Below, piece by piece: positions 11,365-24,687 of a DNA stretch of 64,000 nucleotides. A program made the position numbers and the translations under genes. Below the pieces are notes generated by a model. That model was not told the DNA's origin. It saw nothing but the letters and a program-made list of their open reading frames with translations, and did no database searches. Position 1 is the first letter of the stretch, and every line of letters starts with the position of its first letter. Source of the stretch: Rhodamnia argentea (taxonomy: Eukaryota; Streptophyta; Magnoliopsida; Myrtales; Myrtaceae); NCBI RefSeq assembly GCF_020921035.1, contig NC_063151.1, positions 19,970,934 through 20,034,933 of the forward strand. Reading direction: 5' to 3'.

Positions 11365-11850
11365 TTGAAGTTGTTGTCTATAGTGGTGAATTGAACATGT
11401 GAACGCCTTTCAATATTGATTCTATCGTCTCTGTCCGAACGTGAGCTCAATCTTTGAGCGTTCTCCTCTGCTATCATGTTCTTGTTCAGGAGTGAGTTTG
11501 GAGTGCATTAACTTTCTCTTTCTCTTTTTGTTTTTTTTTTCACACATTCAATTTGCATTCCTTGTAGCTTGAAGCAAATCCTGATTCCTGAGTCACCCAT
11601 TTGAGACTTTGTACTCGTAAAGCTTACATGAATTGAATTGTGAATGTTCTTATGAGTCGTTTAATTAACTATCCACTGTCAGAATGTCGGGTTTCAACTG
11701 CTCGGCGGCTTCAGCCGGAAGATTTTCAAATTGTTCAGTTCCGCCAATTTCCCGGAACATGTTAAGGGAGGAAATTGCAAGATGCTACAACATCGGTAGT
11801 ACTATTATCGTGTTTGAATATGTGTCGACACTTTAAACGAACTATATAAT
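11365..11850. other. Convergent 3' ends of the PB1-domain and GRDP-type genes
   Basis: The PB1 gene (+) and the DUF1399 gene (-) run towards each other here. The stretch is AT-rich with T-rich tracts and is probably the PB1-gene 3' UTR and terminator region. Nothing else is recognised. Confidence 0.5.
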
Positions 11851-11908
11851 TCAGTCTGGGCGACCACTGCAACGGCCGCCGCAACCGCTGCTGCAACTGC
11901 AACGGATG
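11851..11908 (-). other. Second copy of the Cys/Gly tail-coding sequence, beyond the stop
   Basis: On the minus strand this reads RCSCSSGCGGRCSGRPD then a TGA stop at 11853-11851. It closely resembles the last residues of the DUF1399 protein, whose stop is at 11984-11982. A TAG-type acceptor lies just before it (11909-11910). It may be an alternative last exon or a decayed duplication of the tail. Confidence 0.45.
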
Positions 11909-11981
11909 CTACACACTGTCAGGACCAGAAATTGACATAATATACTATGGTTTAGACTTCAACATCAATCATATGTCCTTT

Positions 11982-14900
11982 CTAGCGACCTCCACTGCAA
12001 CGGCTGCTGCAACTGCCGCCTCCACCACAACCACCACCCCTGCAGTTCCCCCCGCCGCAACTGCCGCCGCAACCGCTGCCGCAACCGCTGCATCCGCCCG
12101 CAGCCACTGTTTCTACCGAAGAACCATTGCGGTTATCTGCACTGGGGGCACCTTCATTGCTGCCACCAAAATTCGCTCGTGTTTCTATTTGTTCCTGCGC
12201 ATGAACTCCATTGCCAACTCCATCGACACAACTTGAACACATGACAGAGGTTGCCAAAAATTGGTACTTGTCTGCATAAAGGTCGCTCGAGCATTTGCCT
12301 TCCACCTCTTTTCTGTTGTCTTCCTTGTTGCAGATACTTGCATCCAGAGCATCATCCATCCATTCCTTATTCTCTTTGTTCTTCGGAATGTGTCGCCACA
12401 TATTCGACAGTATGAATGCCAATATTATTGTAGGCAGTACCATCCAATCTTCTTTCACCTGTCAATCAGGGAAGTTGTCTCTTAGCAATTCCTCATTTTC
12501 TTCCTTTTATCTGGAAATGGTCTTGACAACTAAAAAATGGTCGCTTTTACCTTTAGTATGCCACATTTCAAATCGAGCAATGCCGCTGACTTCCCGTAGG
12601 GATATTCAGCTGAAAATTCCACGGCTGTCAGGACTCCTTGTTCATCTTCCTTCTCACAACTGTTTCTAACCTCATATTCTAGCTTCCTTCCAGGATATAT
12701 AATCACCTAAAGAGTACAGCACGTGCAATGAGTTGCTAATTGATAGCCTGGACTCTGCCAGAGTGAACTGTAATTCATTGTGAAATGATACATAGTAGAA
12801 CTTGTGGAAGGACTTGTCAAATTGCGAAAGCACTTGTTGCATCGCCATCTAATCTCTGGCTGAGATGTTTCTTCATGAGCAGTTCTACACGTACAGAATA
12901 TGGATTATGAATAAGATTAGAAGAATAAAAGATGCTTACTTGTCTATCACCCGTGAGCTTAAAAACATGGCTGTCTCCTGAGGAATCTCCCTCTAGGTGA
13001 AAGAACCATGTAGAGTTCATCAGGGACCATCCTGTTCCTTGTAATTCTGCAAGTAGATGTGTTTTACCATCTCCAGCTGTTCTAATCAGCTCTCTTGGAA
13101 GCTGATTTTTGTCTGCCACAACTACTTTGGAATCCCTATCATGGTCAATACTGAAAACTGATTAATGGTTGCATAATCCTGCACGTGTAAGGTTATAGGG
13201 ACAGCGAACATTTGTAGTTCCAAGGAAGGAGGATGGAAGCTTTTGGGAACCAATAGGATGGTCCGGATCCTAAGAACCCTAGTCAATTAAATGTGTTGCT
13301 CAATGTAACGTAGGTTCATGCATCAAACCATGTCGTAATTTCTAACAGCTTGCGAATTACAGTAGCGAGCTCCATTCCAGTAAATTTTATACGTTCACTA
13401 CATTGTACTAGAAAGAAAATGCAATCTCATCATTGAATGGTTTAGATATTCGGTAATGCATATACCTCATCTGGATGTTGATGATTTTATTGCCTTTCTC
13501 TTGTAGGATGTCAGGATTAGTCCTCCTGAGAAGCGGCAGGAAGCGAGCACTTTCCATTGATGGATTAGCTGGAACCATTTGAAACATGTATTCCATTGGA
13601 ATCGGAGGAGTGAAAGACAGGATGATGCGGATGCTGACAGGCCTGGAATCCAAAGTCTCCGAGTCTGTTGGGAGCTCAAACCAATTGTCCATCCAAAGGG
13701 GAGATCCGGGCTCCGACAGTTTGGTCAAAGAGACAGAAGTTCTTCCCAGTGGCGTTTCTGATTTAGTGAAATTCGTATGACGCATAAGTTCGAAAATGAG
13801 CTCTCCATCACGTTCACACTGAAAGCTAGCGACCTGTTTGTTCCCTGATTCAGACTGTATGCTTAGTCTTGTTTTGGTGTTGAAGTGCACATCTGGCTCA
13901 GCTTTTCTCAAGGTGACAAAGAGATTGCCTCGATGCCTAACTGGTAAGCCTTTGATTGCTGCGATCTCCACCATGACCTTTACAAGATATTACAAAATGA
14001 GGAACCGATTTTATCGAGTTTGTGCATTACAATCTAGTGGTGCGCCCAGATTTTCATAAACTTGAAGCTTATAGGATTATCTATGAGCTATCTCCAGCAT
14101 GAAGCTAGCTGTAATTGCAATTCTTAGGTGTTCCAAATTCCAGCGTATATACAAGGAAAGAGTTGCATAACATTTGAGTAGCTTCCTATATGTATCAACA
14201 AATCATGTGCTGTAAATGGACTTGACTTAAAGTTGAAAACAGAGAAGAGGAACAGTTAGTGTCGCACTTGCATTTGAAGCTCATTTAGTTCTTCCGACAC
14301 GCGACTAAAGATTTGAGTGGGGGCAGCCTTTCTATATTTGGACAAAGCCATATATTAAGTGCAGCTTCTACTGTCAGATAACTGTACATGTGCTGAGTAT
14401 GGTTTCATAGCCCCCTTCAGGTGGTTCGTGCCATATGGTGAAGGAATTTGGAATTTAATTACCTCTACTAGCTTTTTTGGGGGAAGTGGAATGGCATTCT
14501 GAAACCCGCCGGACGAAACTGCCTTCTTGGCCACTGTATTCAGCTGAAGAGGAGTTATTGTCAGTGGAGATGGAGGGCTGCCTCTATGCATTGCTCCTGC
14601 CTTCCAATAGCTCATACCAAATGTCTCTTCCCACAACTTTGTGGTTTGGAAAAACCCCATGTTGAGTTTTCCACCTTCGGTCCGATCGGAATCAGTATCG
14701 TCATGCTCTAACACCTTCCCGATGATGGCCGCTGTGTCTCTACAGTATGAAGCGGGGTTTAACTGGTGAGCATGCCAGATGAGATCGATGTCGTAAGTCG
14801 GGACACAAAAGCATTTGTTTGCCTTTTCTCTCTTCCTCTTGATCAGATAGAGAAAAGCCTTGTATCTGGCCACAGCTTCTTTAAGAAGTACATCGTCGTT

Positions 14901-16241
14901 CATATACGGTCTGGACACCTGAGCAAGAGAAGAGATCCTGTGAGTAATTGTCCACTGTCAAAAGAAAGGTTAGAGAAAACCCATGTGCCAGAGGTGCACT
15001 TCAATGTGTTTCACCAGGAAGTGACCTGAGCTGAAAATTACCAAAAAAATATCAACCCCAAATTCTGGGTTCAGTTCAATTAGTTAGATGTGATTTTCTG
15101 TTTCTCTGAGTTTCTTTTGTACCCCCTATATCCCCACTGCCAGAGTTCATTAGATGCAACAAATTTTTTAACTGGGACGGTGATATATATGAATTCAAAT
15201 TCAGGGACGTGAAGAATCGTCAGTGAGAATAGGACTTCAGGAGTCTAGACACGATCCTTCTGAAAGAATTTTAGCCTTTAGGTGATTTAAAAAACTCTGA
15301 TTCCTGATAAATTCATCCCTGTACCTGGTAAAAGAATGAACTCTGCCTCTTGACAGCTGCAACTAAGTCGTAATCACTGTCTCTCGGGGCTCCCATTGTA
15401 TTTCCAGCTCCATTCTTTGACGAGTTGCCATTAATGTCAAGTTCATAAGGTTCACTTGGATACATTCTGTTCCAGATTGCTTCGGTTTGTTTTGTGCAGG
15501 TTCCTTGGAGAGATGATAAAACATTTGAGTTGTCCAAAATCCTCCCGTACAGCTCCTGACAGTCGATCTTATACCGCACCTAGGGGAACCAGAAAACGCG
15601 CATAACTGGGAAAATTTCCTTTGATGGTAAAGAACGAGCAGAAAAGGCTGACAGAGTTCTCGAAGAGAGCAAAACACATATGCCTTATTAGAGTCTTACC
15701 GGGTTTAGCCTATGACAGTGCCATATCCATTCGCAGTCAAGAGGCACCACCAGGGGTCCTTCAGAAATCGGAGAATCCATGTGCTTGGCGAGCAGTGGAA
15801 GCCAACAATGCTTGTATCTGAAATTAGCACAAAATTGAAAGATCTGAGAACCGGTGGATATTTTTAGGAGTGTGAAAAGGAGATATACCATCTTCAAGTC
15901 CTTGCAACATTAATTATCTCATGATGGGAGAGTGAAATTTCTTTAACTAAGATTAAAGCCGAAAGAATGGACTAAAGTTCCATGACAAGTTTTATCTCAT
16001 GAGTATGCAAGGTGCAACAAGTACTCTTCGAATCTCCGTATCTGGGTCACTCAATGGTCCGAGACCCATTCACTGCTCACCGACAAATGGCACGGTCCAA
16101 CACTGGGCCGCTGTAGAGATGCCGATTCCTATCGACCGCTGCTAGAAACTGTAGTTGTTGCTTGGCACCTGCCACGAGGTCTGTGCTCACGACTGTCTGC
16201 TGTGCTTCAGCCCACTCCAGGTTTTGTTGCTTCTGCTCCAT
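11982..16241 (-). CDS. DUF1399 glycine-rich-domain protein (GRDP-type), 776 aa
   Basis: Plant GRDP proteins combine an N-terminal DUF1399 domain with a glycine-rich tail. Arabidopsis members are linked to stress and development, and the biochemical activity is not known. Eight exons: 16241-16081, 15817-15700, 15579-15325, 14918-14463, 13977-13466, 13135-12940, 12706-12551 and 12458-11982, total 2331 nt in frame. DUF1399 shows as two His-containing copies, WIWHCHRLNP (about 84-93) and LIWHAHQLNP (about 224-233). The middle (about 330-500) begins VMVEIAAIKGLPVRHRGN and looks C2/beta-sandwich-like. The last exon has a hydrophobic stretch, WMVLPTIILAFILSNMW, then an acidic Lys/Glu-rich segment, and ends in a Cys/Gly tail of about 38 residues. 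An AG acceptor at 16246-16245, four bases before the ATG, indicates an intron in the 5' UTR. Confidence 0.9.
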
Positions 16242-19200
16242 TACCTGCACAAAGGACGTCAGCAACCATAGAGTTTCTGAATGGGAAAGATCTCTTACCG
16301 TTACGTAGGCACATCCTAATATGCTAAAGTAATCAATTTTCTTTTCCAGAATTCCTCATGATAGTAAACTAAAAGTGACCCAAAAGGCAAAACTCTGCGT
16401 AGATGATGGATTCAAATCTTGTTATGTCATTGTTGAATTTGACCTGGGGCAGAGAGTAGAAGTCACTGGACATCATGCAAGTTCACTAGTTATTAATGTC
16501 TGCTGTACCTGAAATGCAAACTGACTTTCAAAAACTAATATAAGACCTGTCATACTTTGTTTTGAAAACTTTTAAGGATGATGCTACATCACTTGTATCG
16601 ATTTTCATATTAGTAGACGATAACAGTTTCATGGTTCTAATTCCTACTCACACTAGGCCACCTGTGAGCTCTGAATCTTCAATTCAGATCTTCATTTCGC
16701 AAGTCCTAGGAATGTAGAATTGCGAAACCAATACTTGCAGTATGCAAGGTTGTACTTTGTATGCGCTGCAAATTCCTTACCATGGCTCTTTCCTTTTGTG
16801 ATTCTCCGAGCAAATGCTACACTAAGATGGTGAGGAGTCTCGACCTTCTTTATGATGAAAGTGCTATATTTAACTGGATTTGTGTCTCTCTTGTCTCGGC
16901 TGTTGTCTAATGTCTAGGAGGTTGATATATATGGATTCCCTAGGATCAACGGCGAGCAAGATGGAGGAATGAACTTCATCTTTGGATATGGTTGAGAAAA
17001 AACATAACTCTCTTCTGAGTTTTGGTGCTAGTCACACTTCAGGTGCTTTCCTGGATTTCAGCTGCAGTTCTGGGAAGACTTTTCCGCATGCACGCAAGAA
17101 ACATCACTTAGTTGCCAGGTTACATCGGGCAACGTGTTTCATGTCATCAGTTATGTGTGATCTCCCTCAACAGCTCATTGGAGAGACAATTAGTCGTGTT
17201 GGTAACTCCTGCTTCGACCTCGATTCCTTTGGTTAGATTAGATGCCGCGACAGAACACTGTAATGCGAGAGCCAGGTTCGCTTGATCACAAAACTGAAGC
17301 TCGGAAAAATGTTTGTATTTTTCCTATTCCTAGGATTGGATAGAACCACTATTTTGTGGGTGGAGACAGAATTTCTATAGTGTTCTCATCGTCGGAATGA
17401 ATTCGAGCCTAAGTATGAAATACTACGCTATCGTCCGTGCTCAACTGCACTTGTGCTGGCTAGCAATAGCGCTATTGCGGTCCCGGGATTGTATGCATAC
17501 AACCAACGACATTTTGCGACAAGGCTTCCGACCGCTATTTTCATCATTCGTTTCTCGTGTTCGAAAACAGTTCATCCTCTGAGGTTGAATGAGTAAACAG
17601 TTGTATAACTGTGCAACCAAGGCGCACAAATCCAGTTTTGTGTGTCACAAAAGAAAATCAATAGGCGACGTGGCTGATGGATTAATTGTTGTTGCCTGCT
17701 TGAAAGCATCACTTGGAAATTATTTCTCTTGCTGTTCAGGCACCTATTCCGTGACACCCTTATTTGCCAACACGAGATATCTGGACGATTCATCCTTTTA
17801 ACTTGCGGGACGAGGAGGGAAAATAAACAGTACTAACACTCCCTCCAAAGGAAAAAGTGTAAGTAATGGAACTCCTGCTGCTAAAAGCTAAGTTTCGACA
17901 AGGGAAAGATTCCCAATGACATATGATGTTATAGTACTATGAGGTTATGCTTTGTTACGCGAACATATCAAGGTTTTGCCTAACTCGACAGCCATTTTCG
18001 CGCATTCTTCTTTTTCGCTTTTCCCGTAATCGCATGCTCTTGTTTTCTCCTTTCAATACAAAGCTACAAACTTCTTGTAGACAGCAAGTTTCTGGAAGGG
18101 GAATGCCGATAAAGATGCCAAAGAGGATCAGCCTATCTAAGGTCTGTCAGCTTTGAATATCAGAGGCACTTCATGCAGCTCTTTTTCGTCACGGCGGCTT
18201 TTGTCTTTCCCTAAAAGCAATATAACACAACTCGGCACCATGCAGGTGCATGCTCACTTCACTGGCACAAACCAACAAACCACGAGCCTGTGCATTTGGT
18301 GCATCATGCCTAGCTACTAATTGTGCATCCACTCTTGTGGAGTTCTTCTTGGCAGTGCGTTCGAGCATTTAACAGTGTCTTCATTCTGATCATGGGGTAA
18401 ACAATGTTTAATCTCGAACCATTTCCTTACTGTAAGAAGACTTGTTTCCCATGTGTATCACAATGAATGGAAGGTGCCGAACTTTGACCTAGGTTACAGG
18501 CTGACACTGCCGCGAAAAGTAAAAAAATTTCAATATGCATGTCTTAACTTTGTCTACCCTCTTCTGAGTTAAGAGACCACCTGCACTCTGGTATGACACG
18601 TGGCCGGAAGGGAAACTCCCTTTATTTTTTTCTTATTTCTTGGGTTGACAAATATACTTCAATTTTCACAGCATACATATTTTAAAAGGAAACAAATCAG
18701 ACACTTAACAGGCCCGAGTATACAAATCTCCTGAGACTGCTGCAAGAAAGCAAAAGGATTGAGTCCTCCAATCTACCAGCCATGTCCAACGATCCAGCCG
18801 TTTTCACAAGAATAGACATGACATGGCCTATGCGTGCTGGCAGCAAATCTGTGGAGAGCTTAAGGTATCAAAAACACCGCAAGGAATATTTAGGAGCAAG
18901 GATAATGCATACTGGCAACTTGCATTGCATAAACTTTAAATTTGCAACCCCATAAAAGCACCTTGTAAAGCAGGATATGCTTCGGATTATCTATGTTATG
19001 AGAATATTTGGCAAACAATTCTTCCACTTACAACATCTGATTCATTTGTTAAATCTAAAAATCTGACAATGCCCGTGATCGAGAAGAGAACTTGCCACAT
19101 CCTATGTATAACCCTACTTCCGGATTTCTCTTTTCTTGCCAAACAAATGGTGGAGTGCAGAATATTGTGGACCAACTTTTCTGACTTCAATATCCAAAAC

Positions 19201-19280
19201 AGGCAACGATTTAATAAATGTGGTTCGACTAATTAGTGAAGATTACCCATTGTTGAAGCTGCAACATCAGGATGACTCCT
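16242..19280. other. GRDP-type promoter and SHMT 3' region; no gene seen
   Basis: The right part of the GRDP-type transcript (5' UTR exon and promoter) must lie here, upstream of the acceptor beside its start codon, but I cannot place the exon. Near 18.6-19.28 kb the DNA is probably the SHMT 3' UTR. The small frames at 16982-18156 have no recognisable motifs. Confidence 0.5.
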
Positions 19281-22200
19281 TTAGTTTTTGTATCTCATTG
19301 TTTCTTTCTCAAAGCCGATTGTTGGAAATTGCTTGGCATATTCTTCCACCTCTTCACGGAGTTTTGCAATTTCAGATTGAACATTGGCATCTGATTGCAT
19401 GGTTACCACAAAATCCTTCAACTTAGTTCCTGCATTGGCAAAAATCATAAAAGTTGAGAAAAGCTCACAAACAATGGATCAGGGTGATGTTGAACAGTCA
19501 TGTATGTCAGTGGACAAAGGCGAGAGTCCTTGAACCTTGAGAATTAGCCTTGACCTTCAAGGCCAATTTGACAGCAGCATCAAAGAAATCGGCTACTCTT
19601 GCAAAATCCTCCTCTGCAAAGCCCCTGGATGTGAGCGCAGGGGTCCCTGGAGCACCAGACAAGGTGAGATAAAAAATCAAGTACCTAGGAGAAATATATT
19701 AAAAAATGAAAGGGAAAAGGCTCTCACCCATGCGGATACCACCAGGAACCATGGCAGACACATCCCCAGGGACAGTGTTTTTGTTTGCAGCTATATGAAC
19801 CGACTCCAATACTTTCTCAACTCTAGAGCCATCAATACCCTATGAAAGGAATGTAAGAGTTTGTCATTGAGATCCACTTTGAAATAAATATAGTTTGTTT
19901 CCTTTCACTGTACCATCAATCAAACACTTGAAGCATTAATATCATATAAGTAATTAGGATCTCCTGCAAAACTAGAGGCTGTGATAAACATCGCCTGAAC
20001 TGCAGTGATAGATACCTTCAAAGCAGAACATCCAATAAACAAACAAAAATAAGGGGAAAAGGGCACAAAAAACCTAGCACAAACAACCTATCTCATCAAT
20101 ATTTTACACTTTCCCCAATTGTCTTAAGTCCTACTTTAAGATGTGACAAACAAAGTGAACAAGTGAAATGCAATCGCACTTCAGAGCTTTAAAAGCTTTG
20201 CTCCCTGGCTAGAGGAAACATTATCGAGAGAGTTGTGTAGAGAGAATTGATAATCGGCATAGAAATAAGTTCTCACTGAAGATGTTAAACCTAGTGTAAA
20301 TCAGTCAGGGGAAATATATCCCCCGTGTTGAAGTATGTAATTTGCAGATGAAGCAGCACATGAAACAAAAACGAGAAGGAAAAACAAATTGAGAAATTTA
20401 TTTACCTTGTTCCTCAAATTTACCAAGACCAAATGGTTCTCAGTTCCGCCAGATACAAGTTCATAGCCCTTCTCTAACAGACTCTGAACATTTAACGCCA
20501 CAGTAAATGACACATGAAGTTATGGTGTGATATTGAAAGAAACAGAAGGTAAACAACCGTCAGCAATCTTGTGAAAGATGGCTTATAGCCCTTAATCACC
20601 TGAGCAAATCTTGAGCAATTGCTGAGAACTTGCTCTTGATAGGCCTTGTACTCAGGAGTCATGGCCTACAAACAGATGGAAACCAATGATTTAAAATGGT
20701 TTGCTGCAGTATGAAATGTGCAAAACAGACAAAAATAAAATCAATCCAAAAAAATCCTTTTTGCTTATAAAACCTGCTTGAGTGCAACAGCCAAGCCAGC
20801 AATGGTGTGATTGTGAGGGCCTCCTTGAAGTCCTGGAAAAACAGCCTGATTGATCTTGTCTTCGTAGTCATAGAGAACCTAAAGAATAAAATTCTATATA
20901 TGATCAATCCACAGGTATTCAAGACCCTAACTTCAACCCATATGCTACGAACTTTTGAATGTTTGGCATGCAAAATAAGGAAGATTTGCCACCACCTCTT
21001 GCCCTTTCTTGTTAATCTCTTTCAGCCCCTTTCTGAAGAAAATCATTGCTCCACGAGGCCCACGAAGTGACTTGTGAGTGGTAGTTGTCACAACATCAGC
21101 ATATTCAAAGGGAGATGGGATGACTCCAGCAGCAACCAACCCACTAATGTGAGCCATATCTGCCAGCAGTATAGCTCTTTGTTTGTCACAGACCTGTGGA
21201 ATCCAGTAGGGAACAGCAAAGCAAGCATAAAAGGTGTTAGAGAAATTTGGCAATGATTATGAAGCTGCATAACACAAGTCATCAAGGAAATTTACCTTTC
21301 TAATACGTGCATAATCATAGAGTCGTGCATAGGCACTAGCACCAGCTACTATCAACTTTGGCCGATAGAGGATCGCACTTTTCTCCAACTGTAATGTCCA
21401 AGTAAGTTAAATTCAGCCAATTACTAATTCCACAAAATTATAGCTGAATCTGGATATTTTCGTAAAAGAAAACAGACCATTTAACTATTTTCAATGAAAA
21501 GGACAATTGCAAATTTAAGCATAAAAGTTCTTAGATTATTTTGGTAACTTCACTTCTCGTCGATGTCAAGCGAATTCCATAATATCTGACATAATTAGAC
21601 TACCAAAAATACTCGGATATTACCTTGAATCTGATTTGATCAATTGTTATTAGGGAAATAGAAAAGAAACTTTTCTGAGGGATATGCGAAGCACTGATGT
21701 GGCTAATTTAATGTTTAGCATTCCTACAATACTAAAGAAAACGGATGTCGCGTTCTACATTGATAGTCCGTGCAGCATACATAAAGAAGTCAGAAGGTGG
21801 TTAAGTTCTTGCGCTTGAACGGTTTAATATATGCTTGGCCAAAAGGAAAATGAAAAGAATGATCTAATATGACATTATGACAATTGTGTTCCATTGCTTG
21901 GTTATGTTTGTACCTTTTTACATGTAGTATATATCAAAAAGAGAGGATTGTGACATAAGAAAACAGGACAGAGCCCACACTACTAAACCATGACTCACAT
22001 TTTAGTACAGGATATCATCGAATTCCTAATATGCAAAGTGCACCTAATCTACTGAACGCATCACCAATTCATTCATGCATAAAAACTTGTGCGTGGGTGA
22101 GCATAATATAGTTTTAAGCTAAACACCCATTGGAATTGATATATCCTTCCAGAGAATAAAAATTATGAAGCATTAATGGTAGAAGTCCATATAACACAAC

Positions 22201-24643
22201 TCAGGCATGCTGAAATGAAAATTTTCTTCACCTCCCGTAAATTAGAGCAACAGATGAGAAACATACTCAAAAGTACCTGGTCATAATCAATATATCCCGT
22301 GGTTTCATTCAGTCTGTACGGCATCGTCTCAAAAAATATGGAAACTGCAGATATTTTCTTCGTGTCTGTCTGCAAAATAAGAATGTGACTATCAGAACCA
22401 GCCACTGTAAAGGCTAAAATGCTACTGCTTGCAAAAGCAATAATTTGTTAAAGTTGCAAGCCATTCAGTTTATTTACTTTTTTTGGTCAAATTATTTCAT
22501 CACAAAAATTCTTCAGAAGCTACTCTGAACACCATAAACAGCAACTATCTTCCTTCTTCAATAGAAATAACAAAAGAGATATAATCTTTGGTACACTAAC
22601 TGTGTTCCAAAGAGATAAAACACAATTCAGACTGATTAAAAATATGCCGCGTGTCCACATGCCAGGGCCATCCATTATTGTATGAGAATAACCTACTACT
22701 GTCTTTGGGGGTCTATATTTCTCTTATTTAATCACTCTTTCAAGCCAAGGCCTTGTTGAGACTATGATTCAAGAGCAAGAGTACAGCATTTCTGGTTTCT
22801 TATGTTAATAGTTGCATACCTGAATTGAAGTAAAAAAGAGATGGAGATTATTGCGCACTAATTCATCAAGCACAGCTTCATGATATAACAGGTACAGTAT
22901 TGAGAATTTTTCCCTGCTTAAGCCTCCATTTAAATTTCCCAGCAAATTTACTACTGAGAAAAAGTTGAAGCTTATAAGTAGACACAGAAAATAACTAGCA
23001 TATAATGTCTAATAAATATGAGACAGCATAAAAATCCTTTGTACAACAGGAGCATGATATTACCAAAAAGTGAAAACATTGAGGATTCTTAATTACCTGG
23101 TAACCATGTGAAAGATGGCCACCATGAGGAAGGTCAAGTGCCATGATTCTCTCATGAGGTTTCAGTAATGCAGTGTAAACTTGAAAATTGGCTGGTGATC
23201 CAGACAGTGATTGAACATTAACTGCAGAGAAAGACGACATAGGTTTAACTTACACAGGTCTGATGCTTAAATACACTTTCTGCAGAGTCTTATAGACTAT
23301 AGAGACAACATGCCCAACTTGTGAGTCAAGTAAAAGTGGGGAAATAGAAAGAAAGAAAAGCATAGAAAACAGTGTTCTTCCACGTGCATAATAAAAACTG
23401 CACCTTGATTTCTGGACACCATTTTGTCTGCTGTGTTGGATTTTATGTTATTTCTAGCTACATACCGTTTGATCAAATATCATCGACTATGGAGATACCC
23501 CTTCATTGGAGAGAAGTAAAATGTCCAGAGTCCAAACTAACTGTTCTCAGGGCCATAAACCGTTGTGCCAAGCTACAATGCATTACCTCCCCATTTTGCA
23601 GGATCCAATCGAAAGGCCTCCAATGCACGCTTCTGACATAAAGTTTCTGCCATGTCTATATACCTAGCATGGAAACAGAGAAAATATTGACTCCAGCTGA
23701 TTGGTGATGATGCCCTACATGAATATCTACATAAATTATAACAAACAATATTCACAATAATGCAAGAGTGATGGGGCTAAACATACTCATTTCCTCCATA
23801 ATACCGAGCACCTGGATACCCTTCACTATATTTGTTAGTCATCACCGAACCAACTGCTTGCATTACTGACACCGAAGTGAAATTCTCCGAAGGAATAAGC
23901 TCAAGGCCCTGCAAATTAAATTCTAAAGAACTTATTGTATCAACAATCACATCAGATTATCCAAGGAGAGAAATCCGCCCCAAGGACAATATTCAACACC
24001 CGTATCTATCCAAGGTTGAGACAGAAGTCAATCCACATTCAACTCAACCAAGATAAAAAAAGCAACCCATTTGAAGTGACGCACCTTCCATTGCCTCGCT
24101 TTCTCGAGTTCAATAATGTCGGCGATTTCAGGATCAATGACCTCCAGCGGTTCATTCAGTTGCTTAATCCACTGGAAAAAAAAAAACAAAAAGGGCATCT
24201 CAACGCATTCATAACAAAATATCAGCCTAACCGAATCCACAGAACTATTTTCCCGCCAACTCAATCCCCGTCGTGGATCTGGCAAATCACAACGAACACG
24301 TCGAGGACAGAGAGAAGCGCACGTAAGCAAATCGAAGTGGAACCAAAACGACGGCGACAGAGAAGTGCTTACGGTAGCGCGAGCCGACTCTTTGTCCTGA
24401 ACTGCTTCATTCGAAAATGAAGACTGCGAAATGATTTGAGATCGGAAACGCGTCAATGAAGAGCCGGGTTTCGATCGCCACAAACAACACAAAAGGCAAT
24501 GAACTAAACCGAATCCAATGGAAAAATTCGAGTTGGCGGGGGACACGAACCGCGCAACGGAGGGAACCGCCGTAGGCGAGAGGTCGAACGGAAGGGAAGC
24601 TGCTCGGCGGCGAGGAGAGTCGTCGGAGAAGCGACGCCATTGC

Positions 24644-24646
<3 letters not shown>
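19281..24646 (-). CDS. SHM: Serine hydroxymethyltransferase, mitochondrial type
   Basis: This PLP enzyme interconverts serine and glycine with tetrahydrofolate. With glycine decarboxylase it runs photorespiration in leaf mitochondria. Fifteen exons: 24646-24551, 24423-24373, 24171-24085, 23908-23787, 23663-23587, 23221-23097, 22369-22277, 21388-21296, 21193-20996, 20878-20774, 20665-20600, 20483-20406, 19839-19728, 19646-19536 and 19429-19281. All are GT-AG and total 1563 nt, giving 520 aa. Exons 1-2 encode a Ser/Arg-rich presequence, [16 protein letters not shown], typical of mitochondrial import. The core opens [20 protein letters not shown], then [20 protein letters not shown]. The PLP lysine is K289 in [15 protein letters not shown]. 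It also has [18 protein letters not shown] and [20 protein letters not shown], and ends [15 protein letters not shown]. Length and exon number match plant mitochondrial SHMTs. Which Arabidopsis isoform it matches is not settled. Confidence 0.96.

Positions 24647-24648
<2 letters not shown>

Positions 24649-24684
<36 letters not shown>
24649..24684. repeat. 18-unit GA/CT microsatellite touching the SHMT start codon
   Basis: On the coding strand this is about (GA)18, ending two bases before the ATG of the SHMT gene. If transcribed, it is the last part of the 5' leader. An in-frame ATG at 24688 upstream of the repeat would add a Met-Arg-Glu repeat extension. I prefer the inner ATG because MAMA is the conserved start of this isoform. 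Confidence 0.9.

Positions 24685-24687
<3 letters not shown>

Noticed and set aside
13579..14059. Plus-strand frames opposite the DUF1399 gene
   Set aside because: They are antisense shadows of exon 5, whose minus-strand frame fits the gene and its splice sites.
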